A stretch of DNA of 64,000 nt from Bradyrhizobium sp. OK095. GTDB lineage: Bacteria > Pseudomonadota > Alphaproteobacteria > Rhizobiales > Xanthobacteraceae. The notes under the pieces were generated by a model, which saw nothing but the letters and a program-made list of their open reading frames with translations, was not told where the DNA came from and did not search any database. How positions within the stretch are numbered: the first letter of the stretch is position 1; the number at the start of each line of letters is the position of its first letter. A program made the translations under genes and the position numbers. Positions 8,452 to 18,689 of this stretch are shown piece by piece. Where the stretch lies: the NCBI RefSeq assembly GCF_900109945.1, contig NZ_FOBX01000013.1, forward strand, positions 124,001 to 188,000, read 5' to 3'.

Positions 8452-8956
8452 GTCAAAAGCGGGCGTCCGGCGCATAGAGCGCGGCGCGCGCGAGAGGGTG
8501 TCGAGAAGACACCTGCGTGTTTGGGGTGTCGGATGGCTTGGGAGATATGGGGCAAGCCAGACGCCCGGAAGGGCTTAAGAACACGCGGCTCGCAACGACC
8601 CCTTGATTCGCAAGAGGTCTCGGATGCTCATATGGAACATCGTGGGGGCGCTTTCAAGGCAAGTTCGTCCCAAACGGCGATTGCGGTGCAAAATAGTTAT
8701 GCCGGAAATTTAGACAGAGGCATCATTTTGCTTAAGGAATAAGCTGTCTGCCGCATTGGCGTACATTTTATTCGCCCAAGTTTTGAGCAAAGAGACTGCG
8801 GCGAAACTTTGATTTCAGTGAATTTTCCAAACAAAACCAATGGTTTGCCTTGTGTCGGGCCCATGGCATGGTTCTTGCGATTCCGTTAATCGCAGGCGGC
8901 CGTGGGGCCGTTTCGCAGCGTCTTTTTCACGTCTGCGTCAGGGAGATGATACAATC
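8452..8956. other. Divergent intergenic region between the helicase and urtA
   Basis: About 500 bases without a convincing gene. The left half is GC-rich and should hold the helicase promoter. The right half (8680-8860) is distinctly AT-richer, with several short dyads (for example AAACCAATGGTTT around 8835), and ends in a sigma-54-type promoter. A half-site resembling an NtrC site (GGTGCA near 8690) is present, but I cannot pair it convincingly. Confidence 0.6.
8864..8878 (+). promoter_or_regulatory. Sigma-54 (RpoN) type promoter of the urt operon
   Basis: TGGCAT-GGTTC-TTGC keeps the invariant GG and GC of the -24/-12 promoter ten bases apart. It differs from the consensus TGGCAC-N5-TTGCW only at the last base of each block. 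Transcription would start near 8890, giving a leader of roughly 65 bases before urtA. Nitrogen-limitation control through NtrC/RpoN is known for urea transport genes in several bacteria, which supports the assignment. Confidence 0.65.
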
Positions 8957-10279
8957 ATGCTTAACAAATCCACTCACGATATAGCGGCTTCATTTAGCCG
9001 CCGCGGCATGCTCGCCGCGACCGCCGGACTGATGCTCGGTCTGGCTTCCATTTCTGGCGCGAAGGCCGCGGACGACACCATCAAGGTCGGCGTCCTTCAT
9101 TCTCTCTCCGGCACCATGGCCATCAGCGAAACCACGCTGAAGGACACCATCCTCTTCCTGATCGACGAGCAGAACAAGAAGGGCGGCGTGCTCGGCAAGA
9201 AGCTCGAAGCCGTCGTCGTCGATCCCGCCTCGAACTGGCCGCTGTTCGCCGAAAAGGCCCGTGAGCTGATCACCAAGGACAAGGTTGCGGTCGTGTTCGG
9301 CTGCTGGACCTCGGTGTCGCGCAAGTCGGTGCTCCCGGTGTTCAAGGAGCTGAACAACATCCTGTTCTACCCCGTGCAGTACGAGGGCGAAGAGTCCGAG
9401 CGTAACGTGTTCTACACGGGTGCTGCGCCGAACCAGCAGGCGATCCCCGCCGTCGACTATCTGATGAAGGACGAGAAGGTGAAGCGCTGGGTGCTCGCGG
9501 GCACCGACTACGTCTATCCGCGCACCACCAACAAGATCCTGGAAGCCTATCTGAAGTCGAAGGGTGTCGCCCAGGAAGACATCATGATCAACTATACGCC
9601 GTTCGGTCATTCCGACTGGCAGACGATCGTGGCCGACATCAAGAAGTTCGGCTCGGCCGGCAAGAAGACCGCCGTGGTCTCGACCATCAACGGCGACGCC
9701 AACGTTCCCTTCTACAAGGAGCTCGGCAACCAGGGCATCAAGGCGAAGGACATCCCGGTCGTCGCGTTCTCGGTGGGTGAGGAAGAGCTCGCCGGCATCG
9801 ACACCAAGCCGCTGCTCGGCCATCTCGCTGCCTGGAACTACTTCGAGTCGATCAAGTCGCCGGAGAACGAGAAGTTCATCAAGGCGTGGCAGGCCTACAC
9901 CAAGAATCCGAAGCGCGTGACCAACGATCCCATGGAAGCGCACGTGATCGGTTTCGACATGTGGATCAAGGCGGTCGAGAAGGTGAAGTCGACCGATCCG
10001 GACAAGGTGATCGACGCTCTCCCGGGCATCGAAGCCAAGAACCTGACCGGCGGCACCTCCAAGATGCTTCCGAACCATCACATCACCAAGCCGGTGTTCA
10101 TTGGCGAAATCAAAGCCAACGGCCAGTTCGACGTGGTGTGGAAGACCCCGGGTCTTGTCGCGGGCGACGCCTGGTCGAAGGAGCTCGACGGCTCCAAGGA
10201 CCTGGTCGGCGACTGGGTCGGCAAGAAGTGCGGCAACTTCAACACCAAGACCAACAAGTGCCTCGGCTCGGGCTCCTGA
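8957..10279 (+). CDS. urtA: Urea ABC transporter substrate-binding protein UrtA
   Basis: This is the periplasmic urea-binding protein of the UrtABCDE transporter, about 440 residues. The N-terminus has a twin-arginine-like signal (SRRGMLAATAGLMLGLA) that ends near AKAADD. The mature start IKVGVLHSLSGTMAISE and the segment YPVQYEGEESERNVFYTGAAPNQQ are typical of UrtA in the family of Leu/Ile/Val-binding-like proteins. I start it at ATG 8957, after GGGAG 11 bases upstream. The open frame reaches back to 8840, but those residues do not look like a signal peptide. It is the first gene of the urt-ure series and is followed by a hairpin that may limit read-through. Confidence 0.96.
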   Translation: MLNKSTHDIAASFSRRGMLAATAGLMLGLASISGAKAADDTIKVGVLHSLSGTMAISETTLKDTILFLIDEQNKKGGVLGKKLEAVVVDPASNWPLFAEKARELITKDKVAVVFGCWTSVSRKSVLPVFKELNNILFYPVQYEGEESERNVFYTGAAPNQQAIPAVDYLMKDEKVKRWVLAGTDYVYPRTTNKILEAYLKSKGVAQEDIMINYTPFGHSDWQTIVADIKKFGSAGKKTAVVSTINGDANVPFYKELGNQGIKAKDIPVVAFSVGEEELAGIDTKPLLGHLAAWNYFESIKSPENEKFIKAWQAYTKNPKRVTNDPMEAHVIGFDMWIKAVEKVKSTDPDKVIDALPGIEAKNLTGGTSKMLPNHHITKPVFIGEIKANGQFDVVWKTPGLVAGDAWSKELDGSKDLVGDWVGKKCGNFNTKTNKCLGSGS

Positions 10280-10313
10280 TCCGGATCTGACGCTTGACTG
10301 AACGATGGGAGGA

Positions 10314-10331
10314 GGCGGCTATTCCGCCGCC
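10314..10331 (+). terminator. Hairpin between urtA and urtB (probable attenuator)
   Basis: GGCGGC and GCCGCC are paired across a six-base loop, extended by flanking A-T and G-C pairs, with only a weak T-rich tail. Such hairpins after binding-protein genes commonly keep the periplasmic component in excess over the membrane components. Confidence 0.5.
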
Positions 10332-10361
10332 TTCTCCCCACTTCTGCCGGGGTGATTCACA

Positions 10362-11969
10362 GTGCCAACCAATTTGTCCGCTCGTCTTTGTTCGTTTGTC
10401 CTTTCGCTCTTCCTGATCGCGTTCGCACTGCCGGCCTTCGCCGGTCCGTTCGAGGATGCGGTCGCCAAATTCGCCAATGATGATTTCTCCGACACGGATG
10501 AGGCGATCGGCGTCGTCGCGGGCAGCGGCAACAAGCTGGCCCTTCCCATCATCAGCGCGCTCCAGGACGGCCGCCTCATGGCCGATCCTGACAGCAAGAA
10601 AGTTTACGTCACCGGTGCCGACGGCAAGTCGATCGATGCCGCAACCGGCGAGCCCGTCGCCAGCGTTCCCGACAGCGCGAGCGCGGTGCGTCTCAACAAC
10701 CGCCTGCGCCGCAGCGTCGATACCGCGATCGGCAATTTGACGCTCCAGTCGCCGGATGTCGGAACGCGCCTGCAGGCCGCGCAATCCGTCTTCAAGTCGC
10801 ACGAAGAGACCGCGCTTGAGCCGGTCGATGCCGCGCTCGCCAAGGAAACCAATAAGTCCGTCAAGGCTGCGCTCGGCGACGCCCGCGCGGCGATCCTGCT
10901 GTTCAAGCCTGATGCCACCGAAGTCGAGAAGCTCGAGGCGGTCGCCACCCTTAAGGCGCGCGGCGACCAGGAGGCGATGGCGCTGCTCACCGGCATGGGC
11001 GACCAGCCGGCCACGGTGACCAAGGCGGCGGCCAGTGCAATCAGCTCGATCCAGTCTTCGCTGGCGGTCTGGTCCATGGTTCAGAATGCCTGGTACGGTC
11101 TTTCGCTCGGCTCGGTGCTGCTGCTCGCAGCGATCGGGCTCGCCATCACCTTCGGCGTGATGGGCGTCATCAACATGGCGCATGGCGAGATGGTGATGAT
11201 CGGCGCCTACACCACCTTCGTGGTGCAGGAGGTGATCCGCACCCGCTATCCCGGCCTGTTCGACTATTCGCTCTTGATCGCCGTGCCGCTCGCCTTCCTC
11301 GTTGCCGGCGCGCTCGGGGTGCTGATCGAGCGCAGCATCATCCGCTTTCTCTATGGTCGTCCGCTGGAGACGCTGCTCGCGACCTGGGGCCTGTCGCTGG
11401 TGCTCCAGCAGGCCGTGCGCACCATGTTCGGCCCGACCAACCGCGAGGTCGGCAATCCCTCCTGGATGAGCGGCGCCTTCGAGCTCGGCCAGATCACCAT
11501 CACCTATAACAGGCTCTGGATCCTCGTCTTCACGCTCGCGGTGTTCGCGATCCTGCTGGCGATGCTGCGCTACACCGCGCTCGGGCTCGAGATGCGGGCG
11601 GTGACGCAGAACCGCCGCATGGCGGCCTCGATGGGCATCGCCACTTCGCGCGTCGACGCGCTGACCTTCGGCCTCGGCTCGGGCATTGCGGGCATCGCCG
11701 GCGTGGCGCTGTCGCAGATCGACAATGTCAGCCCCAATCTCGGCCAGAGCTACATCATCGACAGTTTCATGGTCGTGGTGTTCGGCGGCGTCGGCAATCT
11801 CTGGGGCACCCTGGTCGGCGCCTTCACGCTCGGCATTGCCAACAAATTCCTGGAGCCGGTCGCCGGTGCCGTGCTCGGCAAGATCGCCATCCTGGTTCTC
11901 ATTATCCTGTTCATTCAAAAGCGGCCGCGCGGCCTGTTCGCGCTCAAGGGCCGTGCGGTGGAAGCATGA
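10362..11969 (+). CDS. urtB: Urea ABC transporter permease UrtB
   Basis: The 535-residue protein starts with GTG. A cleavable signal (about 1-27, ending PAFAGPFED) is followed by a soluble domain of about 200 residues and then a LivH-type permease with eight or so helices from about residue 235 (GLSLGSVLLLAAIGLAITFGVMGVINMAHGE in part). The long periplasmic N-domain is normal for UrtB and distinguishes it from LivH. The permease signature FGLGSGIAGIAGVALSQ is clear. Its stop overlaps the urtC start by four bases, indicating translational coupling. Confidence 0.95.
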   Translation: MPTNLSARLCSFVLSLFLIAFALPAFAGPFEDAVAKFANDDFSDTDEAIGVVAGSGNKLALPIISALQDGRLMADPDSKKVYVTGADGKSIDAATGEPVASVPDSASAVRLNNRLRRSVDTAIGNLTLQSPDVGTRLQAAQSVFKSHEETALEPVDAALAKETNKSVKAALGDARAAILLFKPDATEVEKLEAVATLKARGDQEAMALLTGMGDQPATVTKAAASAISSIQSSLAVWSMVQNAWYGLSLGSVLLLAAIGLAITFGVMGVINMAHGEMVMIGAYTTFVVQEVIRTRYPGLFDYSLLIAVPLAFLVAGALGVLIERSIIRFLYGRPLETLLATWGLSLVLQQAVRTMFGPTNREVGNPSWMSGAFELGQITITYNRLWILVFTLAVFAILLAMLRYTALGLEMRAVTQNRRMAASMGIATSRVDALTFGLGSGIAGIAGVALSQIDNVSPNLGQSYIIDSFMVVVFGGVGNLWGTLVGAFTLGIANKFLEPVAGAVLGKIAILVLIILFIQKRPRGLFALKGRAVEA

Positions 11970-13135
11970 CCCCTCACATGCTGACGCGATCGCTGGACCG
12001 CGGCGCGACGATTTTCCTCGCCGTCGTCGCGGCCTGCGGCATCCTCATCCCGCTCTCCAACCTCTTGCTGCCCGCGGGCTCGTTCCTGCAGGTGCCGACC
12101 TATCTCGTCGCGCTCTGGGGCAAATATGTCTGCTACGCCATCCTCGCGCTCTCGATCGACCTGATCTGGGGCTATTGCGGCATCCTCTCGCTCGGCCATG
12201 GTGCATTCTTCGCGCTCGGCGGCTACGCCATGGGCATGTATCTGATGCGGCAGATCGGCTCTCGCGGCGTCTACGGCAATCCGGTCCTGCCCGACTTCAT
12301 GGTGTTCCTAAACTATTCGAAGCTGCCCTGGTCCTGGTACGGCTTCGACATGTTCTGGTTCGCGGCACTGATGGTGCTGGTCGTGCCGGGCCTGCTCGCC
12401 TTCTGCTTCGGCTGGCTCGCCTTCCGCTCACGCGTCACCGGCGTGTATCTGTCGATCATCACGCAGGCGATGACCTATGCGTTGCTGCTCGCCTTCTTCC
12501 GTAACGATTTCGGCTTCGGCGGCAACAACGGCCTGACCGACTTCAAGGACATTTTGGGATTCAACGTGCAGGCCGAGGGCACCCGCGCCGCGCTGTTCGC
12601 GCTGAGCTGCCTGGCGCTGATCTTAAGCTTCCTGATCTGCCGCTCGGTCGTGTCCTCCAAGCTCGGCAAGGTCCTGATCGCAATCCGAGACGCGGAATCG
12701 CGCAGCCGCTTCCTCGGTTACCGCGTCGAATCCTACAAGCTGTTCGTGTTCACGCTCTCGGCCTGCATGGCCGGCGTGGCCGGCGCGCTCTATGTGCCGC
12801 AGGTCGGCATCATCAACCCGAGCGAATTCGCGCCCGGTAACTCGATCGAGGCGGTGATCTGGGTCGCGGTCGGCGGGCGTGGCACGCTGGTCGGCGCGGC
12901 GCTTGGTGCCGTCGTCGTTAACTACGCAAAAACGGTCTTCACCTCCGGCATGCTCGCGCCTTACTGGTTGTTCATGCTGGGTGCCATGTTCATCCTGGTG
13001 ACGCTGTTGCTGCCCAAGGGCATCGTCGGCACCTTCAATGCATGGTGGGACCAGTTGAAGGAAAAGCGCACCGCCGCGACCACAACGAGCGTCGCGGCTG
13101 AAGACAGCGTCACCGAACCGAAGATGGCGGAGTAA
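11966..13135 (+). CDS. urtC: Urea ABC transporter permease UrtC
   Basis: This LivM-type inner-membrane permease has 389 residues and eight to ten helices. Typical stretches are SIDLIWGYCGILSLGHGAFFALGG and the cytoplasmic loop AIRDAESRSRFLGYRVESYKL (quoted in part), which contacts the ATPases. It forms the channel with UrtB. The ATG overlaps the urtB stop (ATGA). The C-terminal 20 residues are a charged, Ala/Thr-rich tail. Confidence 0.95.
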   Translation: MTPHMLTRSLDRGATIFLAVVAACGILIPLSNLLLPAGSFLQVPTYLVALWGKYVCYAILALSIDLIWGYCGILSLGHGAFFALGGYAMGMYLMRQIGSRGVYGNPVLPDFMVFLNYSKLPWSWYGFDMFWFAALMVLVVPGLLAFCFGWLAFRSRVTGVYLSIITQAMTYALLLAFFRNDFGFGGNNGLTDFKDILGFNVQAEGTRAALFALSCLALILSFLICRSVVSSKLGKVLIAIRDAESRSRFLGYRVESYKLFVFTLSACMAGVAGALYVPQVGIINPSEFAPGNSIEAVIWVAVGGRGTLVGAALGAVVVNYAKTVFTSGMLAPYWLFMLGAMFILVTLLLPKGIVGTFNAWWDQLKEKRTAATTTSVAAEDSVTEPKMAE

Positions 13136-13140
13136 GCGCG

Positions 13141-13902
13141 ATGAACGTCATGGACAATCGCGCGACCTCCGCGTTGCTCTATCTCGACGGCGTGCACGTT
13201 TCGTTTGACGGCTTCCACGCCATCAACAATCTGTCGCTGACGCTCGCGCCCGGCGAGATGCGCGCTATCATCGGCCCGAACGGCGCCGGCAAGACCACGA
13301 TGATGGACATCATCACCGGCAAGACCAAGCCCGACGAGGGCACGGTGCTGTTCGACGGCGTCACGGATTTGACGCGGCTCGACGAGACCCGCATCGCCGA
13401 GCTCGGCATCGGCCGCAAATTCCAGAAGCCGACCGTGTTCGAGAGCCAGACCGTGCAGGACAATCTCCTGCTGGCGCTCAATGTCGATCACAGCGTCAAG
13501 GGCACGCTGTTTTGGCGCGGCAGCAGGGCGGAGTCGGAGCGCATCGACAAGGTGCTGGAGACGATCCGCCTCACCGATGCGCGCAATCGGCTCGCCGGCA
13601 GCCTCAGCCACGGCCAGAAGCAGTGGCTCGAGATCGGCATGCTGCTGGCGCAGGACCCGAAGCTTTTGCTGGTCGACGAGCCCGTCGCCGGCATGACCGA
13701 CGTCGAGACGCATCTCACCGCCGAGCTGCTCAAAGAGATCAACAAGACCCATACCGTCATGGTCGTCGAGCACGACATGACGTTCGTGCGCGAGCTCGGC
13801 GTCAAGGTGACCTGCCTGCACGAAGGCACCGTGCTCGCGGAAGGAACCATCGACCAGGTCTCGTCCAACGACCGGGTCATCGAAGTTTATCTGGGGCGCT
13901 GA
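13141..13902 (+). CDS. urtD: Urea ABC transporter ATP-binding protein UrtD
   Basis: The 253-residue LivG-type ATPase has Walker A GPNGAGKT at 45-52, an ABC signature in the variant form SLSHGQKQWLEIG, and Walker B LLLVDEPVAGM. The LSHGQ form is usual for UrtD. The ATG follows GGAG at eight bases, five bases after urtC. It pairs with UrtE to energise urea import. Confidence 0.95.
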   Translation: MNVMDNRATSALLYLDGVHVSFDGFHAINNLSLTLAPGEMRAIIGPNGAGKTTMMDIITGKTKPDEGTVLFDGVTDLTRLDETRIAELGIGRKFQKPTVFESQTVQDNLLLALNVDHSVKGTLFWRGSRAESERIDKVLETIRLTDARNRLAGSLSHGQKQWLEIGMLLAQDPKLLLVDEPVAGMTDVETHLTAELLKEINKTHTVMVVEHDMTFVRELGVKVTCLHEGTVLAEGTIDQVSSNDRVIEVYLGR

Positions 13903-13905
13903 GCA

Positions 13906-14601
13906 ATGCTTGAGGTCAAGGACATCAACCTGTTCTACGGCGCGGCGCAGGCGTTGCGCGGCGTCTCGATCGCGGCCGAACCCGGCAAGGTCACTTGCGT
14001 GCTCGGGCGCAACGGCGTCGGCAAGACCTCGCTGCTCCGCGCCATGGTCGGGCAATATCCGATCTCGTCGGGCGCGATCGTATTCGACGGCAGCGACATC
14101 TCCGCGCTCAAGCCCTATGAGCGGGCCCGCAAGGGCATCGGCTTCGTGCCGCAGGGGCGCGAGATCTTTCCGCTGCTGACGGTCGAGGAGAACCTCAAGA
14201 CCGGCTTCGGCCCGCTCAAGCGTGAGGACAGGAATATCCCGGACGACGTGTTCTCGCTGTTTCCGGTGCTGCAATCCATGCTTGGCCGGCGCGGCGGCGA
14301 CCTCTCCGGCGGCCAGCAGCAGCAGCTCGCGATCGGGCGTGCACTGGTGATGCGGCCGAAACTGCTCCTGCTCGACGAGCCGACGGAGGGCATCCAGCCC
14401 TCGATCATCAAGGACATCGGCCGCGCCATCTCCTATTTGCGCAACCTCGGCAACATCGCCATCGTGCTGGTCGAACAATATCTCGACTTTGCCTGCGAAC
14501 TCGGCGACAGTTTCGCGGTGATGGATCGCGGCGCAGTGAAATTCACCTGCGATCGCTCCAATCTTGACCCGGCCGAAATCAGCCGCCAGATGGCGCTGTA
14601 A
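13906..14601 (+). CDS. urtE: Urea ABC transporter ATP-binding protein UrtE
   Basis: The 231-residue LivF-type ATPase has Walker A GRNGVGKT at 34-41, signature LSGGQQQQLAIG and Walker B LLLLDEPTEGIQPS. The motif EGIQPSII is characteristic of UrtE. Only three bases separate it from urtD. It completes a five-gene urea transporter that runs directly into the urease genes. Confidence 0.95.
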   Translation: MLEVKDINLFYGAAQALRGVSIAAEPGKVTCVLGRNGVGKTSLLRAMVGQYPISSGAIVFDGSDISALKPYERARKGIGFVPQGREIFPLLTVEENLKTGFGPLKREDRNIPDDVFSLFPVLQSMLGRRGGDLSGGQQQQLAIGRALVMRPKLLLLDEPTEGIQPSIIKDIGRAISYLRNLGNIAIVLVEQYLDFACELGDSFAVMDRGAVKFTCDRSNLDPAEISRQMAL

Positions 14602-14638
14602 TCCAAAAATTTCTGCCGCGGCCGGCTGGGGAAGACGG

Positions 14639-15469
14639 ATGCGCAGCGACGTCATGGCGACATCTTCGGTATTCGAAGCCAACCGTGCCCGCGGCGCGGT
14701 GCGTTTCGACGTCCACGCGCGCGATGGCGTGACGCGGCGCGGCACCTTGTATGAGTCCGGCTCGCTGCGCGTGCGCTTTCCTTCGCCGGAGGACGACGGC
14801 CTGTCCGGCGTGTTCGTCAACACGGCGGGCGGTGTTGCCGGGGGAGACAATTTTGATATCGACATCGCAGCTAGCCAGGGCTCGCGCCTGACATTGACCA
14901 CGGCCGCGGCCGAGAAGGTCTATCGTGCGCCGGGAGGGGCGGCGCAGCTCAATATCGCCTTGAAGGTCGCCGCGGGCGCGCACCTCGGCTGGTTGCCGCA
15001 AGAGACGATCCTGTTCGATCGCGCTCGGGTCCACCGCCGCTTCGACATCGATCTCGATGACACCGCCTCGCTCCTGCTTTGCGAAATTGTCGTGTTCGGC
15101 CGCACCGCCATGGGCGAGCGGATGGAGCAGGGTGAGTTCGTCGACCGCTGGCGGCTGCGCCGCGGCGGCAGGCTGGTGTTCGCCGAGACCGTCAGGCTCG
15201 ACGGCAATATCGGCGCAAAATTTGGGCGATCGGCGGTGGCCAAGGGCGGTGCCGCGATCGGTACGGCGTTGATCGTTCCCGGCGACGAGGCTCTCGTCGA
15301 GCGCATTCGCGAAGCGTCGGACTCATTCTCCGGCGAGGTCGGGATATCCGCCTGGAATGGATTTGCAATGGCGCGGTTCTGTGCCCAAGATGCGGCGCGT
15401 TTGCGCGCCGACATGATGGCCGTGTTGGCGCGCACCGGTGCCGCGTTGCCGCGGCTCTGGCTGAATTGA
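14639..15469 (+). CDS. ureD: Urease accessory protein UreD
   Basis: This 276-residue protein is one of the chaperones (UreD/UreH) that help UreF and UreG insert nickel into apo-urease. Recognisable stretches are VFVNTAGGVAGGDNFDIDI, LTLTTAAAEKVYR and LGWLPQETILFDRARV. I start it at ATG 14639, after GGGGAAGACGG. The frame is open further upstream into urtE (14564), but those residues are only the urtE overlap read in another frame. It is 37 bases after urtE, so it probably belongs to the same transcript. Confidence 0.94.
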   Translation: MRSDVMATSSVFEANRARGAVRFDVHARDGVTRRGTLYESGSLRVRFPSPEDDGLSGVFVNTAGGVAGGDNFDIDIAASQGSRLTLTTAAAEKVYRAPGGAAQLNIALKVAAGAHLGWLPQETILFDRARVHRRFDIDLDDTASLLLCEIVVFGRTAMGERMEQGEFVDRWRLRRGGRLVFAETVRLDGNIGAKFGRSAVAKGGAAIGTALIVPGDEALVERIREASDSFSGEVGISAWNGFAMARFCAQDAARLRADMMAVLARTGAALPRLWLN

Positions 15470-15506
15470 CCGGATGAATTGACGTGTTGAACGGAAGAGA
15501 TTCTTC

Positions 15507-15809
15507 ATGAACCTGTCTCCCCGCGAAAAGGACAAGCTTCTGATCTCGATGGCGGCCATCGTGGCCCGCCGCCGGCTGGATCGCGGCGTCAAGCTCAACC
15601 ATCCCGAGGCGATCGCGATCATCTCCGATTTCATCCTCGAAGGCGCGCGCGACGGCCGCACCGTCGCGGAGCTGATGCAATCCGGCGCCCAGGTGCTGAC
15701 CCGCGACCAGGTGATGCCCGGCATTCCCGAGATGATCCACGACATCCAGGTCGAGGCGACGTTCCCGGACGGCACCAAGCTCGTCACCGTGCACGAACCG
15801 ATCAGGTAG
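15507..15809 (+). CDS. ureA: Urease gamma subunit UreA
   Basis: The 100-residue gamma subunit begins MNLSPREKDKLLISM and contains RRRLDRGVKLNHPEAIA and LTRDQVMPGIPEMI, all family hallmarks. It assembles with UreB and UreC into the (UreABC)3 urease core. It is 37 bases after ureD and 11 bases before ureB. Confidence 0.97.
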   Translation: MNLSPREKDKLLISMAAIVARRRLDRGVKLNHPEAIAIISDFILEGARDGRTVAELMQSGAQVLTRDQVMPGIPEMIHDIQVEATFPDGTKLVTVHEPIR

Positions 15810-15820
15810 GAGTAAGACGC

Positions 15821-16126
15821 ATGATCCCCGGCGAACTCTTCATCCAGGACGGCGAGATCGAGCTCAATGCCGGCCGCAAGACCGTGAAGCTGACGGTCGC
15901 CAACACCGGCGACCGCCCGATCCAGGTCGGCTCGCACTACCATTTCTTCGAGACCAACCCGGCGCTGAAATTCGACCGCAAGAAAGCCCGCGGCATGCGC
16001 CTCGACATCGCCGCCGGCACCGCCGTCCGCTTCGAACCCGGCCAGACCCGCGACGTCCAGCTGGTCGCGGTGGCGGGGAAGAAGACCATCTACGGTTTTC
16101 GTGGCGAGGTGCAGGGCAAGCTGTGA
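15821..16126 (+). CDS. ureB: Urease beta subunit UreB
   Basis: The 101-residue beta subunit has MIPGELFIQDGEIELN, NTGDRPIQVGSHYHFFETN and the C-terminal GQTRDVQLVAVAG / IYGFRGEVQG. The ATG follows AGGAG. Normally ureC would follow within a few tens of bases. Here about 700 bases intervene, filled by a DUF559 gene and its repeats, the first of which begins only 10 bases after the ureB stop. Confidence 0.97.
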   Translation: MIPGELFIQDGEIELNAGRKTVKLTVANTGDRPIQVGSHYHFFETNPALKFDRKKARGMRLDIAAGTAVRFEPGQTRDVQLVAVAGKKTIYGFRGEVQGKL

Positions 16127-16135
16127 TTCAATGTG

Positions 16136-16194
16136 AGGTGAGCACGCCGGTCGGGCTCCCTCCCCCCTTGCGGGGGAGGGTTGGGGAGAGGGGT
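16136..16194 (+). repeat. Palindrome-bearing repeat, copy A, immediately 5' of the DUF559 gene
   Basis: Fifty-nine bases, starting AGGTGAGCAC and ending GAGAGGGGT, with an internal palindromic core (CCCCCTTGCGGGGG). Copy C (16660-16718) is a direct repeat of the whole unit with roughly eight mismatches. Copy B (16557-16592) matches its last 36 bases in inverted orientation with a single mismatch. The unit ends exactly one base before the DUF559 start codon and supplies its purine-rich ribosome-binding site (GGGGAGAGGGG). Confidence 0.85.
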
Positions 16195-16650
16195 ATGCCG
16201 CACGACGAGGTCTCTCGACAGCAAAGAACCCGCGCCAAACGATTGCGACGCGGGATGACTCGCGCGGAGACATTGCTGTGGCGCTACCTGAAGGCCGATC
16301 GTCTCGCGGGCCTCGCCTTTCGCCGTCAGACACCCATGGGCCACTACATCGCGGATTTCGTCGCCCATTCCTGCAAGCTTATCGTTGAACTCGACGGCGA
16401 GAGCCACGACTTCGAAGAACGTATCCGGCATGATGAACGGCGCGACCAATGGTTCGCATCCCGCGGATATCGCGTGCTGCGTTCTACCAATGACGACGTG
16501 ATGAAAAATCTCGAAGGGGTTGTTCTTTCTATTCTCGAGGCAGCGGAGCAAGCGGCACCCCTCTCCCTAACCCTCCCCCGCAAGGGGGGAGGAAACCCTT
16601 CCAGCGATGCGCCCCTTACTCCTGATGCCGACAGAGCAGAGGAGCCATGA
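16195..16650 (+). CDS. DUF559 endonuclease-like protein inserted in the urease operon
   Basis: The 151-residue protein belongs to the DUF559 family (PF04480), related in fold to Vsr and PD-(D/E)XK nucleases. The core is visible: RRGMTRAETLLWRYL, then LAFRRQTPMGHYIADFV with the conserved Asp, KLIVELDGESHD with Glu and Asp, and FASRGYRVLR. The ATG at 16195 starts directly after repeat A. A longer frame from 16123 would add residues encoded by the repeat (LPPPLRGRVGERG). The C-terminal part LSLTLPRKGGG is encoded by repeat B. No function in urease maturation is known for this family. The gene interrupts the ureB-ureC pair and looks like a cassette that arrived with its repeats. Confidence 0.85.
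   Translation: MPHDEVSRQQRTRAKRLRRGMTRAETLLWRYLKADRLAGLAFRRQTPMGHYIADFVAHSCKLIVELDGESHDFEERIRHDERRDQWFASRGYRVLRSTNDDVMKNLEGVVLSILEAAEQAAPLSLTLPRKGGGNPSSDAPLTPDADRAEEP
16557..16592 (-). repeat. Inverted copy B of the DUF559-flanking repeat
   Basis: On the minus strand these 36 bases match 16159-16194 of copy A with one mismatch (TTAGGG for TTGGGG). The repeat lies inside the 3' part of the DUF559 reading frame and encodes LSLTLPRKGGG. Together, A and B bracket the nuclease domain as near-perfect inverted repeats. Confidence 0.85.
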
Positions 16651-16659
16651 TGCTTTGTC

Positions 16660-16718
16660 AGGTGAGCACATTGGTCAGGCTCCCTCCCGCCTTGCGGGGG
16701 ACGGTTGGGGAGAGCGGT
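16660..16718 (+). repeat. Direct copy C of the DUF559-flanking repeat
   Basis: The full 59-base unit (AGGTGAGCAC ... GAGAGCGGT) lies ten bases after the DUF559 stop. It has about eight substitutions relative to copy A, including a damaged core (CCCGCCTTGCGGGGG). The A-to-C distance delimits a segment of about 580 bases. Between C and ureC are 115 bases in which I see no gene. Confidence 0.75.
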
Positions 16719-16833
16719 GAGCCACGAGCTCCTACGGAAGTAATTTTGCCAAACTGCGTCCAGAACATGGTGAAACGAGCGAGGGCCTCGCTGTGAGCAC
16801 CACCAAAACATTCAAACGCAAACGGGGCTTGTG

Positions 16834-18549
<1,716 letters not shown>

Positions 18550-18689
18550 AATAGCGCCTCAACGCATGTCCCAGGAACATGGCTTGAGTGCATGTCCGGG
18601 GAGGGCTTTTCCGGTTTTGCGTTCGATCCCGGCTGGTCTAAGGTCCCGCCTGGTATATGAACCCAGAAGAAAAGCCGGGAGGATTTCTC

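Noticed and set aside
8684..8706. GGTGCA...TGCC as an NtrC site upstream of urtA
   Set aside because: Only one half matches a GGTGCA half-site; the partner half is too degenerate to claim.
10239..11918. 559-codon open frame on minus opposite urtB
   Set aside because: Shadow of urtB; rich in His, Asp, Gln and Arg with no recognisable motif.
12961..14901. 646-codon open frame on minus across urtC-ureD
   Set aside because: It spans parts of four well-conserved plus-strand genes and shows no domain.
16123..16194. Upstream extension of the DUF559 gene to overlap ureB
   Set aside because: The extra residues are encoded by the palindromic repeat; the ATG at 16195 has its own ribosome-binding site and matches the usual DUF559 start.
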